This document shows positions 56,664 through 64,000 of a stretch of 64,000 nucleotides of DNA, piece by piece. Below the pieces are notes generated by a model, which saw only the letters and a program-made list of their open reading frames with translations, did not search any database and was not told the origin of the DNA. The DNA is from Bosea sp. AS-1 (GTDB lineage Bacteria > Pseudomonadota > Alphaproteobacteria > Rhizobiales > Beijerinckiaceae). Every line of letters begins with the position of its first letter. The stretch's first letter is position 1. A program made the position numbers and the translations under genes. The stretch spans positions 2,824,501 to 2,888,500 of the forward strand of contig NZ_CP022372.1 in NCBI RefSeq assembly GCF_002220095.1, written 5' to 3'.

Positions 56664-57758
56664 GCCAAGAGCATTGCCGCTCCGGCTGCCAGCGCCGCCC
56701 CCGCCAAAGCGGAGGCGCCCAAGTCCGAAGCACCGGCTCCTGCCGCGGCACCGGCCGCTGCGCCTGCTCCGGCTGCAGCGGCCCCGGCGGCTGCTCCCGC
56801 TCGCGCCGCCGGCAACCGCCCGTTTTCCTCGCCGCTGGCGCGGCGCCTCGCCAAGGAGGCGGGCCTCGATCTTTCCGCCATCCAGGGCTCGGGCCCTCAC
56901 GGCCGTATCGTCGAGAAGGACGTCGAAGCTGCCAAGAAGGGCGGCGGGGCCAAGGCCGCCCCGGCGGCCGCTGCCGGTGCGCCGGCTGCAAAGCCCGCGG
57001 CTGCGCCGCTGGCCACCGGTCCGTCCGACGAGGCCGTCAAGAAGCTGTTCGAGCCGGGCTCCTATGAGGAGATTCCGCATGACGGCATGCGCAAGACGAT
57101 CGCGCGCCGCCTGACCGAAGCCAAGCAGACCATACCGCATTTCTACGTCACGCTGGATTGCGAGCTCGACGCGCTGCTGAAGCTGCGCGCAGAGCTCAAT
57201 GCGGCGGCGCCGGAGAAGGATGGCAAGCAGGCCTACAAGCTCTCGGTCAACGACATGGTCATCAAGGCGCTGGCGCTGGCGCTGAAGGCCGTGCCGGATG
57301 CCAACGTCTCCTGGACCGAAGGATCCATGCTCAAGCACAAGCATGCCGATGTCGGCGTCGCGGTCTCGATCCCGGGCGGCCTCATCACTCCGATCATCCG
57401 CAACGCCGAACAGAAGACACTGTCGCAGATCTCGAACGAGATGAAGGACATGGCGGCCCGCGCCAAGGCCCGCAAGTTGAAGCCCGAGGAGTACCAGGGC
57501 GGCACGACGGCGGTCTCCAATCTCGGCATGTTCGGGGTGAAAGACTTCGCGGCCGTGGTGAACCCGCCGCATGCGACGATCCTGGCGGTCGGCGCCGGCG
57601 AGCCGCGCGTCATCGTCAAGGGCGGCCAGCCGGCTGTGGCCACGGTGATGTCGGTGACGCTCTCGACCGACCACCGTGCCGTCGATGGCGCACTGGGCGC
57701 CGAGCTGCTGCAAGCGTTCAAGGGCTATATCGAGAAGCCCATGGCGATGCTGGTCTGA
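56415..57758 (+). CDS. pdhC: Dihydrolipoamide acetyltransferase (PDH E2)
   Basis: E2 is the core that moves the acetyl group to CoA. The 447-residue protein has one lipoyl domain (residues 1-83), an Ala/Pro linker, a peripheral-subunit-binding domain (about 135-172: SSPLARRLAKEAGLDLSAI, GSGPHGRIVEKDV), a second linker and the catalytic acyltransferase domain. That domain ends with the active-site motif TDHRAVDGALGAELLQ. It starts 14 bp after pdhB. Confidence 0.98.
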   Translation: MPTNILMPALSPTMEKGNLAKWLKKEGDTIKSGDVIAEIETDKATMEVEAVDEGILAKIVVPEGTADVAVNEVIGVIAGEGEDAKSIAAPAASAAPAKAEAPKSEAPAPAAAPAAAPAPAAAAPAAAPARAAGNRPFSSPLARRLAKEAGLDLSAIQGSGPHGRIVEKDVEAAKKGGGAKAAPAAAAGAPAAKPAAAPLATGPSDEAVKKLFEPGSYEEIPHDGMRKTIARRLTEAKQTIPHFYVTLDCELDALLKLRAELNAAAPEKDGKQAYKLSVNDMVIKALALALKAVPDANVSWTEGSMLKHKHADVGVAVSIPGGLITPIIRNAEQKTLSQISNEMKDMAARAKARKLKPEEYQGGTTAVSNLGMFGVKDFAAVVNPPHATILAVGAGEPRVIVKGGQPAVATVMSVTLSTDHRAVDGALGAELLQAFKGYIEKPMAMLV

Positions 57759-57774
57759 GCGGCGGGAGAGCACC

Positions 57775-59214
57775 ATGGCTGACTACGACATCATCGTCAT
57801 CGGCTCCGGTCCCGGCGGCTATATCGCTGCGATCCGTGCTGCCCAGCTCGGTTTCAAGACCGCCATCGTCGAGCGCGAGCACCTTGCGGGCATCTGCTCG
57901 AACTGGGGCTGCATCCCGACCAAGGCGCTGCTGCGCTCGGCCGAGATTCTGCACTATGGCGAGCACGCCAAGGATTACGGGCTGACGCTGGAAGGCTCGT
58001 TCAAGGCCGATCTGGAAGCCGTCGTGAAGCGTTCGCGTGGCATCGCCGTGCGCATGAACAACGGCGTCCAGTTCCTGATGAAGAAGAACAAGGTCGATGT
58101 GATCTGGGGCGAGGCCAAGCTGGCCAAGCCCGGCACGATCGCGGTGGCGCCGACCAAGAAGCCGGCTATGCAGCCGCAGGGGCCGATCCCGAAAGGCGCC
58201 AAGGGCGAGGGCACCTATACCGCCGACCATATCATCGTCGCGACTGGCGCCCGCCCGCGCGCGCTGCCCGGCATCGAGCCGGACGGCAAGCTGATCTGGA
58301 CCTATTTCGAGTCGCTGGTCCCGGCCAAGCTGCCGAAGTCGCTGCTGGTGATGGGCTCCGGCGCCATCGGCATCGAGTTTGCCTCCTTCTACCGGACGCT
58401 CGGCGTCGAGGTGACGGTGGTCGAATTGCTGCCGCAGATCCTGCCCGTCGAGGATGCCGAGATCGCCGCCTTCGCGCGCAAGGCCTTCGAGAAGCAGGGC
58501 ATCAAGATCATCACCGGCGCCAAGGTCACCAAGGTCGAGAAGGGGGCGGACTCCGTCACCGCTCATATCGAGGACGAGAAGGGCGGCAAGCAGACGATCA
58601 CGGCCGAGCGTTTGATCTCGGCTGTCGGGGTCGTCGGGAATGTCGAGAATATCGGGCTGGAAGCGCTTGGCGTAAAGACCGATCGCGGCTGCATCGTCAT
58701 CGACGAGTTCTGCCGCACCAGCGTCAAGGGCGTCTACGCCATCGGCGATGTCGCCGGCCCGCCGATGCTGGCCCATAAGGCCGAGCACGAGGCGGTGATC
58801 TGCGTCGAGGCGATCAAGGGGCTGCATCCGCATCCCATGGACAAGTCCATGATCCCGGGCTGCACCTATTGCCACCCGCAGATCGCCAGCGTCGGCCTGA
58901 CCGAGGCGAAGGCCAAGGCCGCCGGCCACGAGATCAAGGTCGGTCGCTTCAACTTCGTCGCCAACGGCAAGGCGGTGGCGCTCGGCGAGGATAGTGGCCT
59001 GGCCAAGACGATCTTCGACGCCAAGACCGGCAAGCTGCTGGGCGCCCATATGGTCGGCCCGGAAGTGACCGAGCTGATCCAGGGCTTCGTCGTCGCGATG
59101 AACCTCGAGACGACCGAGGAAGAACTGATGCACACCATCTTCCCGCACCCGACGCTGTCGGAGGTGATGAAGGAGAGCGTGCTCGACGCTTACGGAAAAG
59201 TGCTGAACGCCTGA
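57775..59214 (+). CDS. lpd: Dihydrolipoamide dehydrogenase (PDH E3)
   Basis: E3 reoxidises the lipoyl groups with NAD+. The 479-residue flavoprotein has the FAD motif IIVIGSGPGGYIAAIRAAQL, the redox disulfide in GICSNWGCIPTKALL, the NAD motif LLVMGSGAIGIEFASF and the C-terminal catalytic His-Glu in HTIFPHPTLSEVM. A roughly 20-residue Lys/Pro-rich insert lies near residues 120-145. It closes the pdhABC-lpd operon, 16 bp after pdhC. Confidence 0.98.
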   Translation: MADYDIIVIGSGPGGYIAAIRAAQLGFKTAIVEREHLAGICSNWGCIPTKALLRSAEILHYGEHAKDYGLTLEGSFKADLEAVVKRSRGIAVRMNNGVQFLMKKNKVDVIWGEAKLAKPGTIAVAPTKKPAMQPQGPIPKGAKGEGTYTADHIIVATGARPRALPGIEPDGKLIWTYFESLVPAKLPKSLLVMGSGAIGIEFASFYRTLGVEVTVVELLPQILPVEDAEIAAFARKAFEKQGIKIITGAKVTKVEKGADSVTAHIEDEKGGKQTITAERLISAVGVVGNVENIGLEALGVKTDRGCIVIDEFCRTSVKGVYAIGDVAGPPMLAHKAEHEAVICVEAIKGLHPHPMDKSMIPGCTYCHPQIASVGLTEAKAKAAGHEIKVGRFNFVANGKAVALGEDSGLAKTIFDAKTGKLLGAHMVGPEVTELIQGFVVAMNLETTEEELMHTIFPHPTLSEVMKESVLDAYGKVLNA

Positions 59215-59239
59215 GCCGCAGCTCCGGTTCTGTTCAACC

Positions 59240-59282
59240 GTCATCCCGGACTGGCCACGAAGCGGTGTGGATCCGGGATGAC
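59240..59282. repeat. Palindromic intergenic element after lpd
   Basis: Perfect 11-bp inverted arms (GTCATCCCGGA / TCCGGGATGAC) flank a 21-base centre. This is the common REP-like form seen between genes in many alphaproteobacteria. It may end the PDH transcript or stabilise it. I see no second copy in the window. Confidence 0.7.
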
Positions 59283-59312
59283 CTCCCGGTCCTTTGCGGG
59301 CATATTTCAGCC

Positions 59313-59651
59313 ATGCCACCGCGCACCCGCAAATCGCCCAAGCCCGACCGCGTCGTTCGCGACGAGGAGGTCGAGATCCTGCCGCCACGCCGGACATTGC
59401 CGCTCGACTGGAGCGTCATCGTGCCGACGGTGGCCTTCGGCACCGTCACCGGCTTTGCCGCCAGCCTGATCGTCGGTGGGGGCGGGTTGATCCGCCATGC
59501 CGTGGTCGGCGTGCTTGGCATGCTGGTGGGGCAGGGCATCGTGCGCCTCACCGGCTGGCGGCTCAACACCGGCTACAGCTTCCTCGACGACGCCGGCATG
59601 GCCGTGCTCGGCGCAATTCTCGTCATCCTGCTTGCCCGCTTCATCGCCTGA
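59313..59651 (+). CDS. GlsB/YeaQ-like small membrane protein
   Basis: The 112-residue protein has a basic, Pro-rich N terminus of about 30 residues and three hydrophobic segments. VTGFAASLIVGGGGLIRHAV and VLGMLVGQGIVRL are the Gly-rich pattern of the transglycosylase-associated (GlsB/YeaQ/YmgE) family. Function is not established. It converges with aat. Confidence 0.75.
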   Translation: MPPRTRKSPKPDRVVRDEEVEILPPRRTLPLDWSVIVPTVAFGTVTGFAASLIVGGGGLIRHAVVGVLGMLVGQGIVRLTGWRLNTGYSFLDDAGMAVLGAILVILLARFIA

Positions 59652-59670
59652 GGCTCGCGACAAGCGTGTC

Positions 59671-60348
59671 CTAGCTGCGTAAGGCAGCCAGCACATCCGC
59701 GCCCGTAACGGTGGCGGCGGCTGGCCAGGCGAACCAGTTGCCCTGCTGCTGCAAGGCGTCTTCCAGACGCAGGCGATAAGCATCGCGCGGAATCTCGATC
59801 GTGCCGAACTGGGCGAGGTGTCCGGTCTGGAATTGGGTGTCGAGCAGCCGGTAGCGGCCATGACGCAGCCGCGCGACAAGATGGACGAGCGCCACCTTGG
59901 AAGCATCGGTATCGCGGTGGAACATGCTCTCGCCGAAGAAGGCCGCTCCGAGGGAGAGCCCATAGAGCCCACCGACGAGGCGCCCGTCACGCCAGCATTC
60001 AACCGTATGGGCATGGCCGAGCGTGAAGAGCTCGCCGAAGATCTCGCGGATACGGGTGTTGATCCAGGTTTCCGGTCGGTCTGGCCGCTCCTCGGCGCAG
60101 GCCGCGATCACGGCCGCGAAATCGCTGTCGACGCGCACCTCGAAGCGGTCGGAACGGACGGTACGAGCCAGCCGCGAGGAGAGATGGAAGCCGTCGAGCG
60201 GGATGATGCCGCGCCATTCCGGCTCGACCCAGAACAGTCCCGGATCGTCGGCGGTCTCGGCCATCGGAAAAATGCCAGCCGCATAGGCGCGCAGCATGAT
60301 CTCCGGCGTGATGGCGGGTATGCGCACGGGGACGGAACGGGCTTTCAT
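59671..60348 (-). CDS. aat: Leucyl/phenylalanyl-tRNA-protein transferase
   Basis: Aat adds Leu or Phe to N-terminal Arg or Lys of proteins, marking them for ClpAP under the N-end rule. The 225-residue protein has the family motifs [57 protein letters not shown] and [17 protein letters not shown] 60348 is chosen; an in-frame start at 60414 is less likely. It lies downstream of gyrA on the same strand. Confidence 0.96.
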   Translation of the reverse strand: MKARSVPVRIPAITPEIMLRAYAAGIFPMAETADDPGLFWVEPEWRGIIPLDGFHLSSRLARTVRSDRFEVRVDSDFAAVIAACAEERPDRPETWINTRIREIFGELFTLGHAHTVECWRDGRLVGGLYGLSLGAAFFGESMFHRDTDASKVALVHLVARLRHGRYRLLDTQFQTGHLAQFGTIEIPRDAYRLRLEDALQQQGNWFAWPAAATVTGADVLAALRS

Positions 60349-60470
60349 CCGGGAATGGGAGCGCGAGGCAAGCGAGGAGTCAAACAAGGGCCGGCAGCAA
60401 ACCCGGCAGCTCAACCCGGCCCTGAGCTGGTTCGCTCGCGACGACGACGAAACCGCTGTGAAACAGGGCA

Positions 60471-60505
60471 GGCCGTGTCTTCAGAAGTAATCTAAAGACA
60501 CGGCC
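60471..60505 (-). terminator. Hairpin downstream of gyrA
   Basis: A perfect 11-bp stem (GGCCGTGTCTT / AAGACACGGCC) with a 13-base loop begins 16 bp after the gyrA stop and lies upstream of aat. No long U tract follows, so termination may be partial. Confidence 0.65.
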
Positions 60506-60521
60506 GCAATAGCCTGATCTA

Positions 60522-63407
60522 TCAGCCTTCGGTCGGCTCCTCGCCCACCGCCTCGTCGCCGACTTCGTCTTCGCTGTCGCCGTCATCGTTGATGCATTCG
60601 ACAGAGACGACCTTCTCGTCCTTGGCGGTGTTGAACACCGTCACGCCCTGCGTCGAGCGGCCGGCGATGCGGATGCGGTTGTCAGGGCCGGCATCGACCG
60701 GGACGCGGATGAGCTGGCCGCCATCGGTGACGAGCATGAGCTGATCTGAGTCCACCGCCGGGAAGGATGCGACGAGCTTGCCGTTGCGGTCGTTGACGAC
60801 CATGGCGACGATGCCCTTGCCGCCACGCCCGGTCACCCGGTACTCGAAGGAGGAGGTGCGCTTGCCGTAGCCCTTCTCCGAGATCGTCAGGATGAACTGA
60901 TTGGCGGCGTCCATCTCGGCGTAGCGCTCGAGACCGAGTTCGATATCGCCGCCGGTAGCTTCCTCGGCATCGCCAGTCTCGGCGGTCGGCTCGATGGCCT
61001 CCTCGCCCTCCGCGCCGGTTGCGCGGCGCATGATCGCGGCGCGCTTGAGATAGGCCGCGCGCTCGTCGGCCGTGGCGTCGAGATGGCGCAGGATCGCGAG
61101 CGAGATGACCTCGTCGCCCTTGGCCAGATTGATGCCGCGTACGCCGGTCGAGTCGCGGCCCTTGAAGACTCGCACCTCCGGCACTGCGAAGCGGATGCAC
61201 TGTCCATCGGCCGTGGTCAGCAGCACGTCGTCGTTCTCCGTACAGATCTGCACGTCGACGATGTGGTCGCCCTCATCGAGCTTCATCGCGATCTTGCCGG
61301 CACGGTTGACGTTGACGAAGTCGGAGAGCTTGTTGCGACGCACCCCACCCGAGGCGGTGGCGAACATCACATCGAGCGTCTCCCAGCTCGCCTCGTCTTC
61401 GGGCAGCGGCATGATCGTGGTGATGCGCTCGCCGGCATCAATCGGCAGCATGTTGACCAGCGCCTTGCCGCGGGCATTCGGCGCCGAAAGCGGCAGCCGC
61501 CAGACCTTCTCCTTGTAGACTTGTCCTTCTGAGGAGAAGAAGAGCACCGGTGTATGCGTGTTGGCGACGAAGAGGCGGGCAACGAAATCCTCGTCCTTGG
61601 TCGCCATGCCGGACCGGCCCTTGCCGCCGCGGCGTTGCGCCCGATAGGTCGAGAGCGGCACGCGCTTGATGTAGCCGCCATGCGAGACGGTGACGACCAT
61701 GTCCTCGCGGGCGATCAGATCCTCGTCGTCGAGGTCGGAGCCCCAGTCCTGGATCTCGGTACGGCGCGGCGTGGCGAAGGCTTCCTTCACCTCGGCAAGC
61801 TCGGCCTTGACGATCGATTGGATGCGGGCGCGCGAGCGCAGGATGTCGAGATAATCCGCGATTTCCTTGGCGAGCTTTTCCAACTCGTCGCCGATCTCGT
61901 CGCGGCCCAGAGCAGTGAGGCGCGACAGGCGCAGCTCAAGGATCGCCTTGGCCTGTGCATCTGACAGGCGATAGGTGCCGTCCGGGTTCATCGGATGGCG
62001 CGGATCGTCGACCAGCGCGATCAGCGGGGCGATGTCGTCGGCCGGCCAGTCGCGCGCCATCAGCGCTTCATGGGCGTCCGCTGGCGTCGGAGCCGTACGG
62101 ATCAGGCGGATGACCTCGTCGATATTCGCGACCGCCGTGGCGAGGCCGCAGAGCACATGCGCGCGCTCGCGAGCCTTGTTGAGCAGGTAGCGCGTGCGCC
62201 GGGAAACGACTTCTTCGCGGAATTCGACGAAGGCCGAGATGAAGTCCTTGAGGTTCAGCACCTCGGGGCGGCCGCCATTCAGCGCGACCATGTTGGCACC
62301 GAATGAGGTCTGCAGCGGCGTGAAGCGATAGAGTTGGTTCAGCACCACGTCGGCGACGGCATCGCGCTTGATCTCGATGACGACACGCACGCCTTCGCGG
62401 CTGGATTCGTCGCGCAGGTCGGAAATGCCCTCGATGCGCTTCTCGCGCACCAGATCGGCGATCTTCTCGACCATCGTCGCTTTGTTCACCTGATAGGGAA
62501 TTTCGGTGACGATGATCGCCTCGCGCTCCTTGCGCAGCTCCTCGATATGCGTCTTCGAGCGCATCATGATCGAGCCGCGGCCGGTGTGATAGGCGGAATG
62601 GATGCCGCTGCGGCCCATGATCAGGGCGCCGGTCGGGAAGTCCGGGCCGGGAACGATCTCGATCAGGCTGTCGATCGAGATCTCGGGGTCGTCGATATAG
62701 GCGACGCAGGCGTCGATCACCTCGCCGAGATTGTGCGGCGGGATGTTGGTGGCCATTCCGACCGCGATGCCGCCGGCGCCGTTGACGAGCAGGTTCGGAT
62801 AGCGCGCCGGCAGGACCGTCGGCTCATGTTCCTTGCCGTCGTAGTTCGGCTGGAAATCGACCGTCTCTAGGTCGAGGTCTTCGAGCAGCGGCATCGCCGC
62901 CTTGTCGAGGCGGGCCTCGGTGTAACGATCGGCGGCGGGTGAATCGCCGTCCATCGAGCCGAAATTGCCCTGGCCGTCGATCAGCGGCAGGCGCAGCGAG
63001 AAGTCCTGGGCCATGCGCACCAGCGCATCATAGACCGCGAGGTTGCCGTGCGGATGGTACTTACCCATCGTGTCGCCGACGATGCGGGCGCATTTGGTGT
63101 AGGGCCGCTCGGGCAGGTTCTTGTTCTCGTGCATCGAGAACAGAATGCGGCGGTGGACAGGCTTCAGTCCGTCGCGGACATCGGGCAGAGCGCGGCTCAC
63201 GATCACGCTCATCGCGTAATCGAGATAGCTCTTCTTCATCTCGTCGGTGATTGCGATCGGCTTGATGTCGCCGCCGAAATCCGGGGCGTCGTCGCGCTTG
63301 TCGTCGGTATCGTCGCTCAACTGGGAATGTCCCGATTCCTGTTCGTTTTCAGGCTTCTGGCTACCCGATTCCAGCCTTTCGCGCCAGCAAAAGCCGACGC
63401 TGTCCAA
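60522..63407 (-). CDS. gyrA: DNA gyrase subunit A
   Basis: GyrA cuts and rejoins DNA in gyrase. The identity is clear from [40 protein letters not shown], the active-site tyrosine in [10 protein letters not shown] and the GyrA box [10 protein letters not shown], followed by the beta-pinwheel C-terminal domain. At 961 codons it is longer than usual, with an acidic Glu/Ala insert near residues 805-835 and an acidic tail. No ATG lies upstream of the core; TTG 63407 is the longest start and TTG 63320 is an alternative. In the quinolone-determining region the motif is [10 protein letters not shown]. Confidence 0.96.
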   Translation of the reverse strand: MDSVGFCWRERLESGSQKPENEQESGHSQLSDDTDDKRDDAPDFGGDIKPIAITDEMKKSYLDYAMSVIVSRALPDVRDGLKPVHRRILFSMHENKNLPERPYTKCARIVGDTMGKYHPHGNLAVYDALVRMAQDFSLRLPLIDGQGNFGSMDGDSPAADRYTEARLDKAAMPLLEDLDLETVDFQPNYDGKEHEPTVLPARYPNLLVNGAGGIAVGMATNIPPHNLGEVIDACVAYIDDPEISIDSLIEIVPGPDFPTGALIMGRSGIHSAYHTGRGSIMMRSKTHIEELRKEREAIIVTEIPYQVNKATMVEKIADLVREKRIEGISDLRDESSREGVRVVIEIKRDAVADVVLNQLYRFTPLQTSFGANMVALNGGRPEVLNLKDFISAFVEFREEVVSRRTRYLLNKARERAHVLCGLATAVANIDEVIRLIRTAPTPADAHEALMARDWPADDIAPLIALVDDPRHPMNPDGTYRLSDAQAKAILELRLSRLTALGRDEIGDELEKLAKEIADYLDILRSRARIQSIVKAELAEVKEAFATPRRTEIQDWGSDLDDEDLIAREDMVVTVSHGGYIKRVPLSTYRAQRRGGKGRSGMATKDEDFVARLFVANTHTPVLFFSSEGQVYKEKVWRLPLSAPNARGKALVNMLPIDAGERITTIMPLPEDEASWETLDVMFATASGGVRRNKLSDFVNVNRAGKIAMKLDEGDHIVDVQICTENDDVLLTTADGQCIRFAVPEVRVFKGRDSTGVRGINLAKGDEVISLAILRHLDATADERAAYLKRAAIMRRATGAEGEEAIEPTAETGDAEEATGGDIELGLERYAEMDAANQFILTISEKGYGKRTSSFEYRVTGRGGKGIVAMVVNDRNGKLVASFPAVDSDQLMLVTDGGQLIRVPVDAGPDNRIRIAGRSTQGVTVFNTAKDEKVVSVECINDDGDSEDEVGDEAVGEEPTEG

Positions 63408-63532
63408 GCAAAAATTTCTTTAGTAATTTCATTGTCTTACGGGCATTTTTCCGGCCAACTGAGGTGACCTGCCACAATCCCGCCTTTCTTGGCGGATGAC
63501 GGCGGGCAAAACTCGTGGTCAAGTCGGCTTCG

Positions 63533-64000
63533 ATGTTCGTCGAATTCGCCACCGCTGCCCTTGTCACGATGCTTGTGACGCTCGATCCGCCGGGCCTTGC
63601 GCCGATCTTCCTGTCGCTGACACGGGGCATGTCGGCGGGGGAGCGGCGACAGGTCGCCGTGCGCGCTTCCATCATCGCGTTCTGCATCATGGGCTTCTTC
63701 GGCGTGGCCGGCGATGTCGTGCTGAAGGCGCTCGGCGTCTCGCTACCTGCCTTCCGCATCGCCGGTGGATTGCTGCTGTTCTGGATCGCCTTCGAGATGG
63801 TGTTCGAGCGCCGGACCGAGCGCAAGCAGCAGACAGCCGACACCGCGATCACGCAGGACCACATCCGCAACGTCGCGGCCTTTCCGCTGGCGATCCCGCT
63901 GATGGCGGGGCCGGGCGCCCTGACCGCGACGATCCTGCTCGCCGGCCGGGCGCACGGCGACCCGTTGCTCCTTGTAACGTTGGCCGTGATCTGTGGACTG
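63533..64000 (+). CDS. MarC family membrane protein, N-terminal part
   Basis: The frame runs off the right edge after 156 codons. The sequence has at least four hydrophobic helices and the MarC pattern (LVTLDPPGLAPIFLSLTRGM near the start, then AFRIAGGLLLFWIAFEMVF and AIPLMAGPGALTATILLA). MarC/YhgN-type proteins are inner-membrane proteins of uncertain function. It is divergent from gyrA. A GTG at 63515 is an in-frame alternative to the ATG. Confidence 0.9.
   Translation, partial: MFVEFATAALVTMLVTLDPPGLAPIFLSLTRGMSAGERRQVAVRASIIAFCIMGFFGVAGDVVLKALGVSLPAFRIAGGLLLFWIAFEMVFERRTERKQQTADTAITQDHIRNVAAFPLAIPLMAGPGALTATILLAGRAHGDPLLLVTLAVICGL

Overview
The window looks like chromosome of a GC-rich alphaproteobacterium, most likely of the Hyphomicrobiales (Rhizobiales). 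The support is a PDH operon whose E1-beta carries its own lipoyl domain, a glnB-glnA pair, the alphaproteobacterial napEFDABC order and NnrR-type regulation. A Bosea-like or Methylobacterium-like genus is possible, but this is inference. Coding density is very high. No stretch over about 270 bp lacks a gene, and I see no insertion sequence, phage, integrase or CRISPR array.

Region 1 (1-17.2 kb) is a nitrate-to-nitrous-oxide denitrification island. It holds the tail of nnrS, an Fnr-type regulator, nirK-nirV-norE-norF, an accessory operon (DUF2249, polytopic membrane protein, double DUF2249, DUF59/MIP18), norCBQD plus a 51-aa membrane protein, a second Fnr-type regulator, and napEFDABC. Four operon starts carry a TTG-N8-CAA box (3916, 6544, 11490, 12395), so nir, the accessory operon, nor and nap appear to form one regulon. 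No nos genes are in the window. GC-rich hairpins follow the structural genes nirK and norB inside their operons.

Region 2 (17.3-38.3 kb) is mostly housekeeping and miscellaneous genes. It includes a PhzF-like protein, YjbR, an Ldh2-family dehydrogenase, an A-type Fe-S carrier, a GGDEF protein, a DEAD-box helicase, a hydrolase, a LysR regulator and parE. These are followed by a small polysaccharide group (flippase with an in-frame TGA upstream, GT2, GT4), glnBA, the NAD(P)HX repair enzyme, a PRC-barrel protein and several small proteins, among them a tandem pair of HigA-N-like orphans.

Region 3 (38.4-52.9 kb) is a divergent catabolic cluster. Eight genes run left: a Liv-type transporter whose permease and both ATPases are fused, a shikimate-dehydrogenase-like enzyme, two flavoprotein dehydrogenases, a NIPSNAP protein and a TIM-barrel isomerase/dehydratase-like protein. 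Four genes run right: a Gfo/Idh/MocA oxidoreductase, an IclR regulator, a short-chain epimerase and a second TIM-barrel enzyme. Two TGGAAT-N3-ATTCC palindromes 31 bp apart lie between them and are probably the IclR operators. The gene content suggests import and oxidation, perhaps aromatisation, of a cyclic polyol or alicyclic acid; the substrate is unknown.

Region 4 (53.0-64 kb) is core genome: tRNA-Lys(UUU), an ftsB-like gene, pdhA-pdhB-pdhC-lpd, a GlsB/YeaQ-like membrane protein, aat, gyrA and the start of a marC-family gene.
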